Shown in pieces: positions 38,021 through 49,739 of a stretch of 64,000 nucleotides of DNA. The position numbers and the translations under genes were made by a program. The notes beneath the pieces were generated by a model. It was given only the letters and a program-made list of their open reading frames with translations. It was not told where the DNA came from and ran no database searches. Within the stretch, counting starts at the first letter, position 1. The number at the start of each line of letters is the position of its first letter. Location: positions 515,788 to 579,787 of the forward strand of contig NW_003116451.1 of the NCBI RefSeq assembly GCF_000003605.2, read 5' to 3'. This DNA is from Saccoglossus kowalevskii (taxonomy: Eukaryota; Hemichordata; Enteropneusta; Harrimaniidae).

Positions 38021-38587
38021 GCTTCAAAGGATCATGAATGATGCATGCATTTGTCTCTTGGGTGTTTTTTTTTTTTTTTCTTCATCCTATGAAAAAGCCC
38101 ACACAAATGGCATTGTGATGACTTTGGTTACTTGTAGATGAATTAATAAAGCTTCTTTCAAGAACACAATAACGCGCATCGTATCCTGTCCATGAATTTG
38201 TAAAAAAAAAATAATGAGGGCAGTATCGTATAGTTGACGTGGAAACCGACATAACTATATCGCTATTACGTAATATATAGTAGAATACGGCGAGTCAATT
38301 TTGCCAAGTGTTATTTACTGTTCCCAGTAATTACATGTATGCATCAGATGGCAATGTATAGTGCTTGTACTAATATTGAGATCTAGTCTAGACTATGCCA
38401 AGCCACGTAGACATGCTTCAACGCGTAGGTCCCTTACAAAGGCTCTTGATTTCGCCGTAATTTGTAATTCGAATGTTGTGGCACTAAGGGTTACAATTAG
38501 TTTGCTGTGTCGAGCATATGTTGACTTCGTATTCTACTGAATGCATTATATGACATAATGCGGCGGCTGTAGGATTTTTAATCACAC

Positions 38588-38602
38588 AGCGCCACCTAGC
38601 GG
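38588..38602 (-). promoter_or_regulatory. CTCF-like site
   Basis: On the minus strand it reads CCGCTAGGTGGCGCT, matching the CTCF core (CCRCYAGRKGGCGCT) at all the informative positions. It is the only strong match in the window. Confidence 0.5.
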
Positions 38603-39052
38603 CTATTGCGGCAAGACCTAATCTGAATTTAGTGACGTACAGCAGACATCATTCACTTCGACAATTCAACATGGGCAGAGTGAAACATTTTTGTTTAATT
38701 GGTGATTTACTGCACCAATAATTGAGAGCAAATTTCCGTTCACTGCGAGAATCACGCGTTATGCGTGAAATCGAACGTAAAAACAGGACAAACAAAGGTC
38801 ATAGCGTCGTAGTCGCGTCAAACATCGCGTGGGATTCGACAAACGCGAAAGTATTTCGGGGACATTTCCATGCTTAATAATGTGCTGTCCACATTTGATG
38901 ATAGGCAATTTCGATTAAGTAAGGGTATTCGGAAGCAATATTCCTCTGTCGAAGATCGGCCGGTCAATGTAAGCTACGAAATAAAGAAATTCTAGTTCAA
39001 AATCAAATCGTTCGATATTTGCGGCAGACGTTCGACGCGCGTCTTTCATGCA

Positions 39053-39062
39053 TCTCGCGAGA
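39053..39062. promoter_or_regulatory. BANP-type TCTCGCGAGA palindrome
   Basis: A perfect 10-bp palindrome inside a run of CpGs and the only copy seen in 64 kb. Confidence 0.45.
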
Positions 39063-39441
39063 TCTCGCAATTGTACGGAAAATCACCTATTGGGAGCTTA
39101 TCAAAGGTACAGCCGGTAAAATATTGCATCTGTATAATACGATTTGTCATCAAACATATGACGTGTGTTTATCAACACCGGGAGACGACTAGAGTGAATT
39201 CTTGAATTCTGAACATCAATAATCGACAGCCATATATTATCTCTGACTTGAATCAGTGTGTGTAATGTCTAGACAATATTTTAGATTGGCTCATTTAATT
39301 GGAAATACAAGCAGGTGTATCTATCAAATTGTCGAACTGCACTGATTTTCGCGGTAATCCAAATGACATCTTTCCTCCAGTGTCAATTGCTTCCTGAACT
39401 GCAGGGCAGTTTTTACTAACATGGTGTTGACATTGTTGAAT

Positions 39442-39572
39442 TTGAAGGGCGGTGGTCGTCGCGCCGTCATGTTCGATATGGGACTAATAGCGACGCACAC
39501 AACAAGTGTAAAATAGATTGTTTGTTTACATGAAATTCGGAGACGCGCTGTGCGACGACCACGGCCCTTTAA
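39442..39572 (-). mobile_element. TTAA MITE, copy 3 (internally deleted)
   Basis: A 131-bp short form, bounded by TTGA (decayed TTAA) at 39442-39445 and TTAA at 39569-39572. The arms read AGGGCGGTGGTCGTCGCGCC on the left and AAGGGCCGTGGTCGTCGCAC on the complementary right end. The interior keeps ATGAAATTCGGA, also present in copy 1 at 6088-6099 in the same orientation, showing that it is a deletion derivative rather than an unrelated palindrome. Confidence 0.75.
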
Positions 39573-40269
39573 GTACGACAGTCACTACGCAATGAGCTGG
39601 TCAATGGCATATAATTCATGCTATACTCACCTCAACACAACGATGCCACGTCGTTTACTGTATTTATTAATCTTACTTCATGAGTGCAATTACGTGTGTC
39701 AGCAGCGTGTGGACTTCTAAGAAATCGTATCATTTAAGGAATAACATGCACTTAGTGCGTACTGTAAGTTTAGATTTGGATTAATTGGGTTTCACTATAT
39801 GCTAATTATAACAATTATAAAGTAATACGCCAATTTTAACATATAATTGGTTATCAATTATTACCGTGCAGTCGCACAGGTTGAAGCAAATCAAAATACA
39901 AATATAGATTGTAAATACAATTGATTATTTTACTATGACTATGGATATATGTCATTTTCGTTTTATTTGCGTTTCTGTGTATTTGCATCAGCATTGTGTT
40001 AGAGAACATTCTGGACCATGGGCTGTCACTAGCGAGAAACCATACGCTGCGGAAGCCCGACGTCGTATCGTATGTAGTATTCTACTTCAGTCAGTTGAAA
40101 CTCGTTTTTTCTGACTTGATGAATAATTGTATGCTTTGTTATTAACATTAATTATTCGTTTGTTTGTGGGATTTGGTTTATAGACAGAAACGAACACTAT
40201 CTCGATTCCGCAGTATGTATTCAGTGTGTTATAAAATCCGGTTTGGAAAGTCATGTCACGTTTTTTTAA
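39573..40269. other. Non-coding stretch up to the gap
   Basis: No feature supported. Confidence 0.45.
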
Positions 40270-40471
40270 NNNNNNNNNNNNNNNNNNNNNNNNNNNNNNN
40301 NNNNNNNNNNNNNNNNNNNNNNNNNNNNNNNNNNNNNNNNNNNNNNNNNNNNNNNNNNNNNNNNNNNNNNNNNNNNNNNNNNNNNNNNNNNNNNNNNNNN
40401 NNNNNNNNNNNNNNNNNNNNNNNNNNNNNNNNNNNNNNNNNNNNNNNNNNNNNNNNNNNNNNNNNNNNNNN
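40270..40471. other. Assembly gap (202 N)
   Basis: Unknown bases; frames crossing it carry no information. Confidence 1.
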
Positions 40472-41917
40472 CGTTCAACTAGGAGGTGACAAAATTATAC
40501 TTTAAACCATGAAATATTCACAAGTAGTCAATTAGATTAATTTGTTTTATTAATTAATTAGTGCCAAAACACGACTAATTTGCTTATTTGACTGACTTTA
40601 CATCCTAGACTTTTTTCTATTAATGTTTTGAAAAATGTTGCACCTGTTTGCGATCTTTTTTATAATGTCTTTGTTAATTTCGGAGAAAATGGGAATCATT
40701 TCCTGTGGATCATGGTAAAACAATGAAAAACATGAGTATGCTTTTTTTTCTTATTGTATTACTGACGTGTGACGACTCTGCTGTGACATTATATGGCTTT
40801 ATTCTAAACATTAATTTCTTCCTATGATTGTGTATTGCGATCTTTCCAAATTACAACATTCAGTAATTCCTGTCACTCAATGTGGTAATCAAAGCAATGC
40901 AGGAACATTTAATTATTAAAATATCTGTTTGTCAGTCCGCCTGTTCATTTGGTTGCCTGTCTGTGGCAATTGATGTGTATACAATCGTTCATCCGCCCTC
41001 AACAACTCAGATGCAACGCTGACCTACATGCGAACTCGAGACGTATATTATTCATTTATTGTTAAGTGGCATCAGAGTATTCAAGACGCATTTCAACATT
41101 ATTCTATCAGTGCTATCCCTGGGGAGTTTAAGATCTACGTCAAAGGTCAAATGTCACGATGTTATCTGGAAATCAGTAATACTCAAAAAACTATTAATTA
41201 CGTTTAGGACAAATGGTATTCTCGCTGGTAAGATCATCTAAACAGGGTAAGAGAGGGTCTTATTCATTATGTTGCCCATTTATTACTTACAGGTCAACAT
41301 ATTTGACAATAGAATAACGTTACTAATACTTGTGTGGTCTTCAATGTGAACTTGAACTATAGAAATAACACAAAATAAGTAATATTGTCGCCAGTAGTAG
41401 GATAAAAAAAGATAGAAGCAATTTAAAATAGGCAGTCTGACTGGTGAAATTTGGCGATAACGCCATTGGACTATTCATTACGCAATATTATGTTATTAGG
41501 CGCGACATGTCACGTGGTCGCGTAGAGCTTGGAAGATGTGTCACGTTTCATTTAATTCAACGTTATATGGCGTGATATGTTTATTGCCTCATATCACTAG
41601 ACTTTTTGACCCCATTTTTACTGACAACTATCAGAGAAATGAATTATACAAAAGCTCCCAACAAACAATAATAACGCACAGAACATTTTTATACAGGATT
41701 TTATAAACAGAGTTGGGTTGAATAGATCACTGTCGCCATTCATTCATCGTCTCCGTCCTTGCATAGATTCTTTACAAAACAAGAACTGAATACGTACCAA
41801 TAATACCGCATATACTAACCTAGACAGGTAAATTAATTACACTGGATTGCACATACTTGTTCCATTATAATTTAATTTGATTATCTTATAAAGCAACATG
41901 GTAAATACAATATATAC
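40472..41917. other. Non-coding stretch with a DR1-like site
   Basis: No gene supported. A nuclear receptor DR1-like site lies at 41137-41149. Confidence 0.45.
41137..41149 (+). promoter_or_regulatory. DR1-type nuclear receptor site
   Basis: ACGTCAAAGGTCA is one mismatch from the perfect direct repeat AGGTCA-A-AGGTCA bound by HNF4, COUP-TF and RXR dimers. Confidence 0.35.
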
Positions 41918-41967
41918 CTTGTTAGCCGCCATCTCCTCTATTATATGTGGGTCCATGGGGAATGTGG
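41918..41967 (-). CDS. Candidate short exon, possibly a start exon (MDPHIIEEMAANK)
   Basis: On the minus strand a 50-nt island is flanked by an acceptor (TTCATCTCAG before 41967) and a GT donor (AACAAG/GTATAT at 41918). An ATG at 41956-41954 in a strong Kozak context (CCCCATGG) reads MDPHIIEEMAANK and ends exactly in phase 0. The exon also carries GAGATGGCGGC (41924-41934 region), a near-exact YY1 site of the kind that overlaps start codons of animal housekeeping genes. So it could be a start exon with YY1 in its coding part, or an internal exon using the acceptor. The plus strand also has an open frame here (from 41898) ending at GACAG/GTACAT, which weakens the call. No family is recognised. 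Confidence 0.35.
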
Positions 41968-43403
41968 CTGAGATGAATACTGTGACAGGTACATATTCAT
42001 ATAAGTCGAACTGCGAACGTTGTATGCACGGAGACATGATGGTGCGCGTGCCATACTTAAGTGTTTACCATTGTGCCAACTGCATTTTTGTTGTGCCTAT
42101 TCCAGTTTTCGCTCGTAATGTCCACACAGTACAAGATCTTCATTTTTCGACGCCCAACGCAATTTAACTCAATGCGTCAATAGCGCCACCAGCGTGCAAT
42201 TCATTCAATAATGTGATATGGTGTATATTCCGTGCACATACAGTATCCGGTAGCACCGTGTTACGTGACCTCATCATACCCGGAGGTGACGGCTGATAAC
42301 ATGGCTTTGCTCTCGCTACTCAAGCTCATTTGAACGTGTAAATATTTATTCATTCGGAGCACATCAAATGTGTTAGACATTATTTGTGCGAAAACAAGGA
42401 AACTAGTTCCGTAGTAATCTTACTAGTACCAATACACGGCATGTCATGGATATCTGATAGAGTCGTGCGCATCGATAGATTGTTTTCTAATTACTACTGA
42501 AGACGAGCCTGCGGTGTCTGTCCAAATGAGTACAGGCTTTAGGGCCGTCTTCTAATTGGCCACACGCACAAACCAACCAATCTTCTAGCAAATCAGGTAT
42601 CGCCTACTTCGTATGCTAGGTTCAACGGCCAATAAAATATTGACTCATATCATGTAGATACGTGTTTTCATCTAATTAATGGCAGGCGTGTTCTTGGAGA
42701 AAATGACGAAAACTATTTATTTATATTTTCCTGCTCTTCAGTGGAATCGACGTCATGTCTCTTTGTTGTTGTTTCGGTGTCGGGATAGGCACGATTTGAT
42801 TATCGTTTTTTGTTCATTTTACTTGTAATGTAAATTTTGCACGGTATGGGTATATGTTAATTATTCGTCGCTTTGTTCAACGTAACTGTGCTCAGAAGAA
42901 TATGTGGACTTGATTGTCGTAACTTATGTGTTTATTTATGAAATATGCATACATTAAAACCTTACAACCTGACCGGGAGTGAATTCCTCTTAAATATCTC
43001 AAGCGAGCAGCGATTGACTATTGCTAAGAGAGAAGACTATTGCAGTAATCTTTTGATTCATAACTTGCGTTGAAATGGCCGGCAATTTGAAATCACCTGG
43101 CGGGCACAAGTCTCTAACATTCACAAACTCTTACAATAATCGTTAATTATTATTATAAATAAGATACTCGCGCGATTGTTCAACGTTTCGGCACCTTTGA
43201 CTGGTAGTGCGATTCAATAAAATTAAAATACCTATGACAGTAAACTAGATACGTGCTAACATATTTAAAGTAAATTTTGGAATTATTACAAACGTGTTTT
43301 TTTTCGGGAACAAATGCAATGTATCTGAATGATAAATATGTTAGTGGGCAACTCAAGTTTATACTTCGCCTAAAAAAGTAGTATCTTTGTTTCAACTTTC
43401 GCT

Positions 43404-43595
43404 CTAGACGCTGGCGTACTCTCGAAGCAAGTTCCTTCTTTTTTTATAACAGCTAATGCTTCCCAGTTTTCTGATGGAGAGTACTTCTTCTAACGCACTG
43501 ATGCTAATCCAATCCTCGCACGCTACAGTTATATTTAATGTGCTTATTATTAACCGTCGTATATGCTTGGTGGAGAGAGTACTAAATTCAGCCAT
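43404..43595 (-). CDS. Candidate small protein or exon, 63 codons
   Basis: A complete frame from an ATG in good context (GTGAAATGGCT) to a TAG. The peptide starts MAEFSTLSTKHIRRLIISTL and includes CEDWISISALEEVLSIRK followed by a basic KKRRNLLREY segment near the end. The middle looks like an amphipathic helix. An AG at the ACTGTAG before codon 26 could be an acceptor, making only the second half exonic. G+C is somewhat higher than nearby DNA. No domain is recognised and no promoter is obvious. A chance frame of this length is possible, so this is tentative. Confidence 0.25.
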   Translation of the reverse strand: MAEFSTLSTKHIRRLIISTLNITVACEDWISISALEEVLSIRKLGSISCYKKRRNLLREYASV

Positions 43596-45611
43596 TTCAC
43601 ATCACTCAAGCTACCGTACCTGATCGATGACGTCGATACACGGTTACAATCAATATACATTATTAAGCGGAATTATTTAAAAAAATGTAAGATTACAATC
43701 AGAGTAAAAACAAACGCATCTTGCGAGCATAACTAGTTATGGTTTGACTGTTAAGTAATTTTAACCGTTTTACGTCATCGACACTAGCCTGTATAAATTA
43801 GCATAAACGTGACTCCCTGTAGGAATGCTTAAATGGCTTTGACGAGATAGAACAGACAGATTCTTGTTAGATAACCTTTAGCCTCTGACCCTGCTCTCTC
43901 AATTATATCAAAGACGCCAAATTACAGTAATTTCAATTGGAGGGTTAATTACTCCAGTTCTGTATTTATACGCTGTCAAATAAAGCGCCGTGTATGGGGA
44001 AAAATAGGTATATCTGCTCACGCATATTCATCCTCCTTTCTTATTTGCCTTATATAAACATATAAACATGTGGTCATTTTTTGAGCAAGTTTAATATAAA
44101 TAATATCAGTTCATATACATATTTCAAACTAAGATCGTCGAACTCTCTATGTGTTTTACTGGTGGTCCGGACATGGCATGTGGTCGACGGATAATATTAA
44201 TGTACGTGTTTTACGATTTCCAAATGAAACCTATCAAATACATCTTCCTGTGTCTACTGTGACATATTTATGCTTATACATTAATAAGGGTGTATTTTTA
44301 GTGTTCCTTCGAGGTGACTCTTGATATTCAAATATAACGTTCCCATAACGAATTGTACTGACAGTTTTAATGTCTCGTGAATCCAGTATAAATACTAATA
44401 AGTGGGGAGTACGCCACATTGTAGTGTTAATACAGGTGTGGCCCAGTTTAACATGACACATAGAACGCGCATTTGGACGAAAAAGCGTCTAATCACACAC
44501 CGGTCCCAATATTCATAATTTTATAAAACTTCAAAACTTCAAAATATCACCTATTATAATACGGAGTTAAGATATGATGACGTCACGCAAACAAAATAAT
44601 AAGCTTTGGTGTACACAGACGACCACGACGATTGAACTTCAGTTAACTACGCTGTGTCGTATTTAAAGTACCCTCTTAGTAGCGTGGATCGGATCCGTGT
44701 ACCATTTAAGTCATAAATTAAACATTGCAAATCATATGTAATCACTGAAGCGAATGCGACAAGCACCATACTGATATTCGAATAGAATCGTCTCATGGCG
44801 ACTATTCTTGCACATTGTGTATGCAATATTCATACAAATTGTTTGATATTTTCTGCACACGTAATTCTGCAATAAATATTCAAATAATAACAAATGCCTG
44901 CGTGAGGGTACATGTAATATTAAAGGGGAGCAAATGAAAGGTTGAACAGCGCTCGGCAAGTGTAACACGACTTGAAAGATATTTCGATAGATTGCTGTTG
45001 TATCTCCTCCCACTTGGGGAAAATTACTTTCGCTCAAAGCCGATGTGTGAACAGCGGGGTTAAAATAGATAACTAAGGTAGGCTGGGTGGAGTGTATGAT
45101 GTTGATGGGGAGAGTGGCGCTTATGAGCAGATCTTTTCATTTACATCAATCACAACTATCCGTTTTCTTATATATGCTGGTTGATGTTGATGTCGATTCA
45201 AGTGTGAGCGTGCGTTCGTTTAACCGTTTAAACCATATGACTACAAGTATCTTAAAATACCTGTGTTAGCGACGATGCAATCACTACAAAAATCTGTTGT
45301 ATTTACGACAAAAAATAATTAGTCTACTAATTTTATTTTTTTAAATTGCAGTCCTCTATTCCTACATGGATTCTTACCTTCCATGTTACAAGACGAGGCT
45401 AAGAATACCAATAAGTATCTGCCCTGTGGACAGATATAATATTCTTTGTTCCGTTTACCAGTGTCCAGATAAGTTCTCGAAGACGCAATATATTTACCGT
45501 AACTCTGCGCAAACCCTTTTCCAGTATTTTTTAAGTGCTGAAATTGTAAAAAAACAAATCTTAGTTTGCAATTGACATTACCATACCTTCCGTCATTTTT
45601 GAAACAAATTC

Positions 45612-45637
45612 TTGTTTTGTTTGTTTGTTTGTTTTTG
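45612..45637 (+). repeat. TTTG microsatellite
   Basis: About five TTTG units. Confidence 0.8.
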
Positions 45638-46090
45638 TGATTGATGTTAATGTGACTATTGTATTCATCACGTGACCTAAATCACATTATTTATACATTT
45701 TATTATGGATTTGTTTAGTATTTCAAATTTGCATTGTTACAATGTTGAAAGTTGACCGATCATGAACCACCTGAACAGGCCCATTAGAGAAAACTACGTT
45801 AACTGTGGGGCAAATCAACAACTAGCTGAAAAGCAGCGTATTATTCTTAGTAATAAGCAGTCGAAAGTACTCAAGGACTACAAGTACCTGCTCAGTGCAG
45901 TAAAATTTCTTACTGACTTCCTGTTTCCCCTCCAGGCACTTACCCCTTAATCAAATGGAATTGCCCATCACTGCTTGTTGCGCGGCGTGCTTTGTGAAGG
46001 CTGTGCCTTCCACGGTGTTCGGTCATTTCGAGTGGCACACTTCCAGAATGATTCCGTAATCGTAATCGTAACCTGATGTAGCAAGCTAAC

Positions 46091-46221
46091 CTGCACAATA
46101 ATATCCTCGACTTCAAAAGAGTCCCAGCAGGGTCGACGTTCAATCACCCGACATTTGAGCCACCCGTTGCGGTCCTCGTCCGACACGTCCTCTCCACGAT
46201 GATCATTGCTAAGCTCATGTA
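46091..46221 (-). CDS. Candidate internal exon, 131 nt, unknown product
   Basis: On the minus strand a G+C-richer block is flanked by a good acceptor with a T/C-rich lead (ATAGTTTTCTCAG before 46221) and a good donor (GTGCAG/GTTAGC at 46091). It has two leading bases and 43 codons, ending in phase 0. The peptide begins HELSNDHRGEDVSDEDRN and continues GWLKCRVIERRPCWDSFEVE, ending DIIVQ. It is acidic in the first half, with two Trp and two Cys in the second, typical of an extracellular or folded domain. The pattern GW...F.V faintly recalls TGF-beta propeptides, but that is too weak to name. The frame stays open upstream into the intron to 46363, which adds no evidence. This is the best minus-strand coding candidate. 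Confidence 0.45.
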
Positions 46222-49200
46222 CTGAGAAAACTATTGAGTAGACTACTTGGGCACAGATTGTTCTTCCAGTATGGCGAATGGTAAAGTATACAACACTCAC
46301 ATTTATCTGGAGAATATACGTATTCATTACCTTTCCAGAAACAGAAACCGACGGATTTAACAACTTTATTTGATTCGTATTTTAAAAAGCACTCAGTCAC
46401 ACTGATTCTCGTCGGTGGCTTAAATATTACACAAGTATGGTCAACTTGCATTATTTAAAATTAATATCAATTTCATTTCGTTTTTAAAAGGTCGAAAACA
46501 TGCCATGAAAATATAGTAGGGAATAACCACACAAATGGCGTCCTAACAAATCTATTGGTATAGTTAATATTGGATTTGGATGTATGAAGAAACCTAGATT
46601 CCCATTTATTATTGATATCACGAGACAAATCCTGCATTATAATAGTATAGTCAAGTAATTTATTTTGCAATCCGATGTGTATTGTTCATGTATATGTATC
46701 TGATGTTTTGCATCAAAAAGAAAACTGTAAAAATGATTGATTTATAGAATTATAATTTTTCTCCCCGTTTTTTAAATTGACGTTTCCATTTCAGATGTGT
46801 ATATTTATAATACTTCATCATTATGCATATTTAATACGTATTCATAAACATCCCTCTGAATGATTCGCAATGGATGCGCGTCTTCAGTTGTTGTTGTTGT
46901 TTGTGAAGATATGCAAGTTTTAAATGGGAATACAATAAATCACTAGAAGTTTTTCGGGGCGACGCGCTGCATTCTGGGAACTATGCCGTCAAATACAGAT
47001 GTTCCAACTGCCTGACGCAGGGTTTTTACTGTGTCCACGAGGCAAAGACAGTTGAGTATATCGTGCAAACAGCGGCATTAGCAACAATTATCACGGTCTC
47101 AGAAGCTTAGATGAAAATATAAACCATCAGATGAAACTGTTAGTTTAAATGCAACATCTGTTTTGGACAGGAAGAAAATAGTGAGCAAAAATTCAGGCAG
47201 AATACACAAGTCAATGTTGGTTGCATGGGTATGTACGTATGGAATTCAAAATCAGTCCATTTCAATTTGCGGTGAATTTTCCACAACGATAAACATCAAG
47301 AGCTAGAAGAAAGGAATACACGTTTGTTGGTGCATGTTTCATTAGACTCGGTAACAACAAATGTATATACAGCAGAGAATTTGAAAATACAGGAGATACA
47401 AAAACACACTGATCGTAATTCGTCGTGTTAATATAGACCCGCTTTGACTGTAATGTTATCTAAAATGGTGTAGCAAGCCATCACCCATCTATGTATCAGC
47501 TTGATGCATGGCTTTGTCGATGCATTATTCATAAATTGCAGTCGCGTTAATGTTTCACGTGGTGCGGGTGAATCCGTCGGGAAAAGTCCTTTAATTTCAA
47601 GATGCAAGATTTGTCTACTGAATTACATTTTACGCCTAGCACGCAACCCATACGGCGATTCAGCAATAAACATCTAGCTCCCGGTCGATTTTATTCTGTA
47701 CTATTGGCCGATGAAAATAAATGACGAAATTTAAAGATATTTAAATAAGATAAATAACATTCTGTCGTCGTGAGTTGCCATTAATAAATGTTCCAACACA
47801 GTTTGCGCTTACCAGTTGTCATATTTATATTTATAATACCAACATTGTTATAAGATCATTTCATAATATATAGAAGTAAATAACCTGCGCAGTCGACCAA
47901 AATCATGAGTTATATTTACTGCGACCATTTTCACAAGATTCATTAGAAAGTCTCATTTCATTCGTCAACACGGATGTTGTACGGCAATAAGATAAACGAA
48001 GTGAAATAATCGTATTGAACCTACTATCATTGACGTCTTGGACATAATTTTGAAGTATCAATTGAAATTAAAGATCTCATTTCGAGGAGAATAGCCTGAC
48101 CACAGCGTTCAAAACATATTTACGCCCACACATCTAACGTTACTTTCGCTGAGGTGAACTCAAACGTTTGTATGATAAAGGCGTGCTCTAGAATATGTTT
48201 TGTCTTTTATCAACAACGTTTTGTATTTAAAACTGTGAATATTTTGAAATAGTTCAAAATATGACATCGACCTTTTAGTTTCTATACATGAATTCGAAGG
48301 TGAAATTTTTTTAGGTTGTTGAAAACAATTAAATGTAATATAAGTCGTAATGCATCAGCGTGGTAACATACTGAATCACGAAAAATAGTAAATTTTTTTA
48401 ACATTTTTTCAAAAATAAAAATATTTGTCGATTATTTTTTATTATACATGTAGTTTATGATCTTGTCGTTTAAGTGCAACCACTAGTCATGAGATGGTGT
48501 ACCTGGCGAAGATATACATGTGAGTTGATTGTGGCTTCAAAATTTACTCGGTTTGTTGTCAGATTAAATTATGTGCACAGTGTGATTGCATGTATTGTTA
48601 TTTTCATTCTCCCTAAAAAGGCTCTTCTGCGACCACGACAATTAACAACGCCTAAATTGTACTGTACATCACGTGATTATTACTTTTGCAAATATCATTA
48701 ATACGATGATTGACATGCGCATTGGGCACTTCCTTATAACCTTCAATTATCGTCGAAAGCTCCTATATCGATGTTTAGTTACTCACTCGTAGCTACTGAA
48801 TAATTGAACGGCTCTAAAACCAAACGACGAGTTGCTTGAAATGGCCAGTTTACTTCGTTTGTATTCCCCGCGTTCTTGTAACACGTTTACGATCTGTATG
48901 GTTTAACGAGTGCAATCCACTAGTGTTTAAAACCGGGGAAATCTGTGGAACGGATGTTGAGCGTAACTATGTCAAGATACCCCTTTCAGTAATTAACAGT
49001 TCTGTCTGTGAGGCTTATTAGCGATAGGAAGCACATATTCGCGGCAGATTTAACAAATTGAGTCGTCATCTAAAGAGGGACATAAAATACAAGTAATGAG
49101 TGTTACTTTACATCAACCAAATCGTATGGGGCCATATGGTTCATTCGTCCACGTCCATTTTGTGTGACTACATTCATCGTACTTTATTCTGTCATGTGGA

Positions 49201-49739
49201 ATATATAACATTTTTTTTTATTTGGAGTTTGTTGACAGGTGGTCTAGACATACTTTATCAGGGCGTATCTCATATTTGTGAAAATCCGTGGCAGATTAAT
49301 CGTCAGTAATGAAAATATATTTAAGTCAATACAGCTTGTAAGATGTATCTGTTAATTTTATGAACGCGATTAGGAGCATGCCACCTGAGTGAACACTCAC
49401 GCAGCGATAAGAACATGTCGTCATGACAACATAGGATATGCAAACACATATACTCGTCAGCAAGCCTTTTTACAAGTTTGACTCTTTCAATGATCGTAGA
49501 TTTCAGCATAAAGGGAAAACGTGTACAGAAAGTGTAATGCCCTGTTTGATATATCCAGTACATGTAATATGCCTACGTTTAGCAAATGTTGGCTTCAGTG
49601 TGTAATACCGTTTGTTTTATAAAATACAAGTAATAGGAAACACATTCAAAAGAACTCAATCATTGATTTAGTTTAATCGTTTTTGAAGACGACGACGACA
49701 CAACGTCACTCTATAGTTGAACAATCGGCACAGTTGCGC
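46222..49739. other. Non-coding stretch
   Basis: Only short frames. One at 48836-49021 (61 codons, ending in SSVCEAY and a TAG) has some coding texture but no domain. A perfect X-box lies at 49417-49430. Confidence 0.4.
49417..49430. promoter_or_regulatory. RFX X-box-like site
   Basis: GTCGTCATGACAAC matches RYYNYYATRRNRAC at every position and contains the palindrome GTCATGAC. Confidence 0.3.

Larger units (their letters stand above)
33546..38579. other. Non-coding AT-rich stretch, possibly old repeats at 35.0-36.3 kb
   Basis: No coding region supported. 35.0-36.3 kb is especially AT-rich, with many short A/T runs and a texture like decayed interspersed repeats. A TATA box lies at 34571-34578, an AT dinucleotide run at 37092-37105 and a T15 run at 38065-38079. 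Confidence 0.4.
38580..39100. promoter_or_regulatory. CpG-dense island with CTCF-like and BANP-like motifs
   Basis: CpG dinucleotides are far denser here than in the surrounding AT-rich DNA, notably 38740-38840 and 39008-39072. It contains a CTCF-like site at 38588-38602 and the palindrome TCTCGCGAGA at 39053-39062, the sequence bound by BANP at CpG-island promoters in mammals. A short frame follows an ATGG at 38671, but no exon is convincing. The best reading is a promoter or boundary element kept unmethylated. Which gene it serves is unknown, and MITE copy 3 lies 340 bp to the right. Confidence 0.45.

Noticed and set aside
40164-40505. Open frames near 40.3 kb
   Set aside because: Same reason: they cross the 202-N gap.
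42177-42200. AGCGCCACCAGCG as a second CTCF site
   Set aside because: Only the GGTGGCGCTA half matches; the other half is out of register, as also at 8573 and 22927.
49321-49563. 80-codon minus-strand frame with a GTGAGT donor inside
   Set aside because: No credible acceptor, no domain and no composition contrast.
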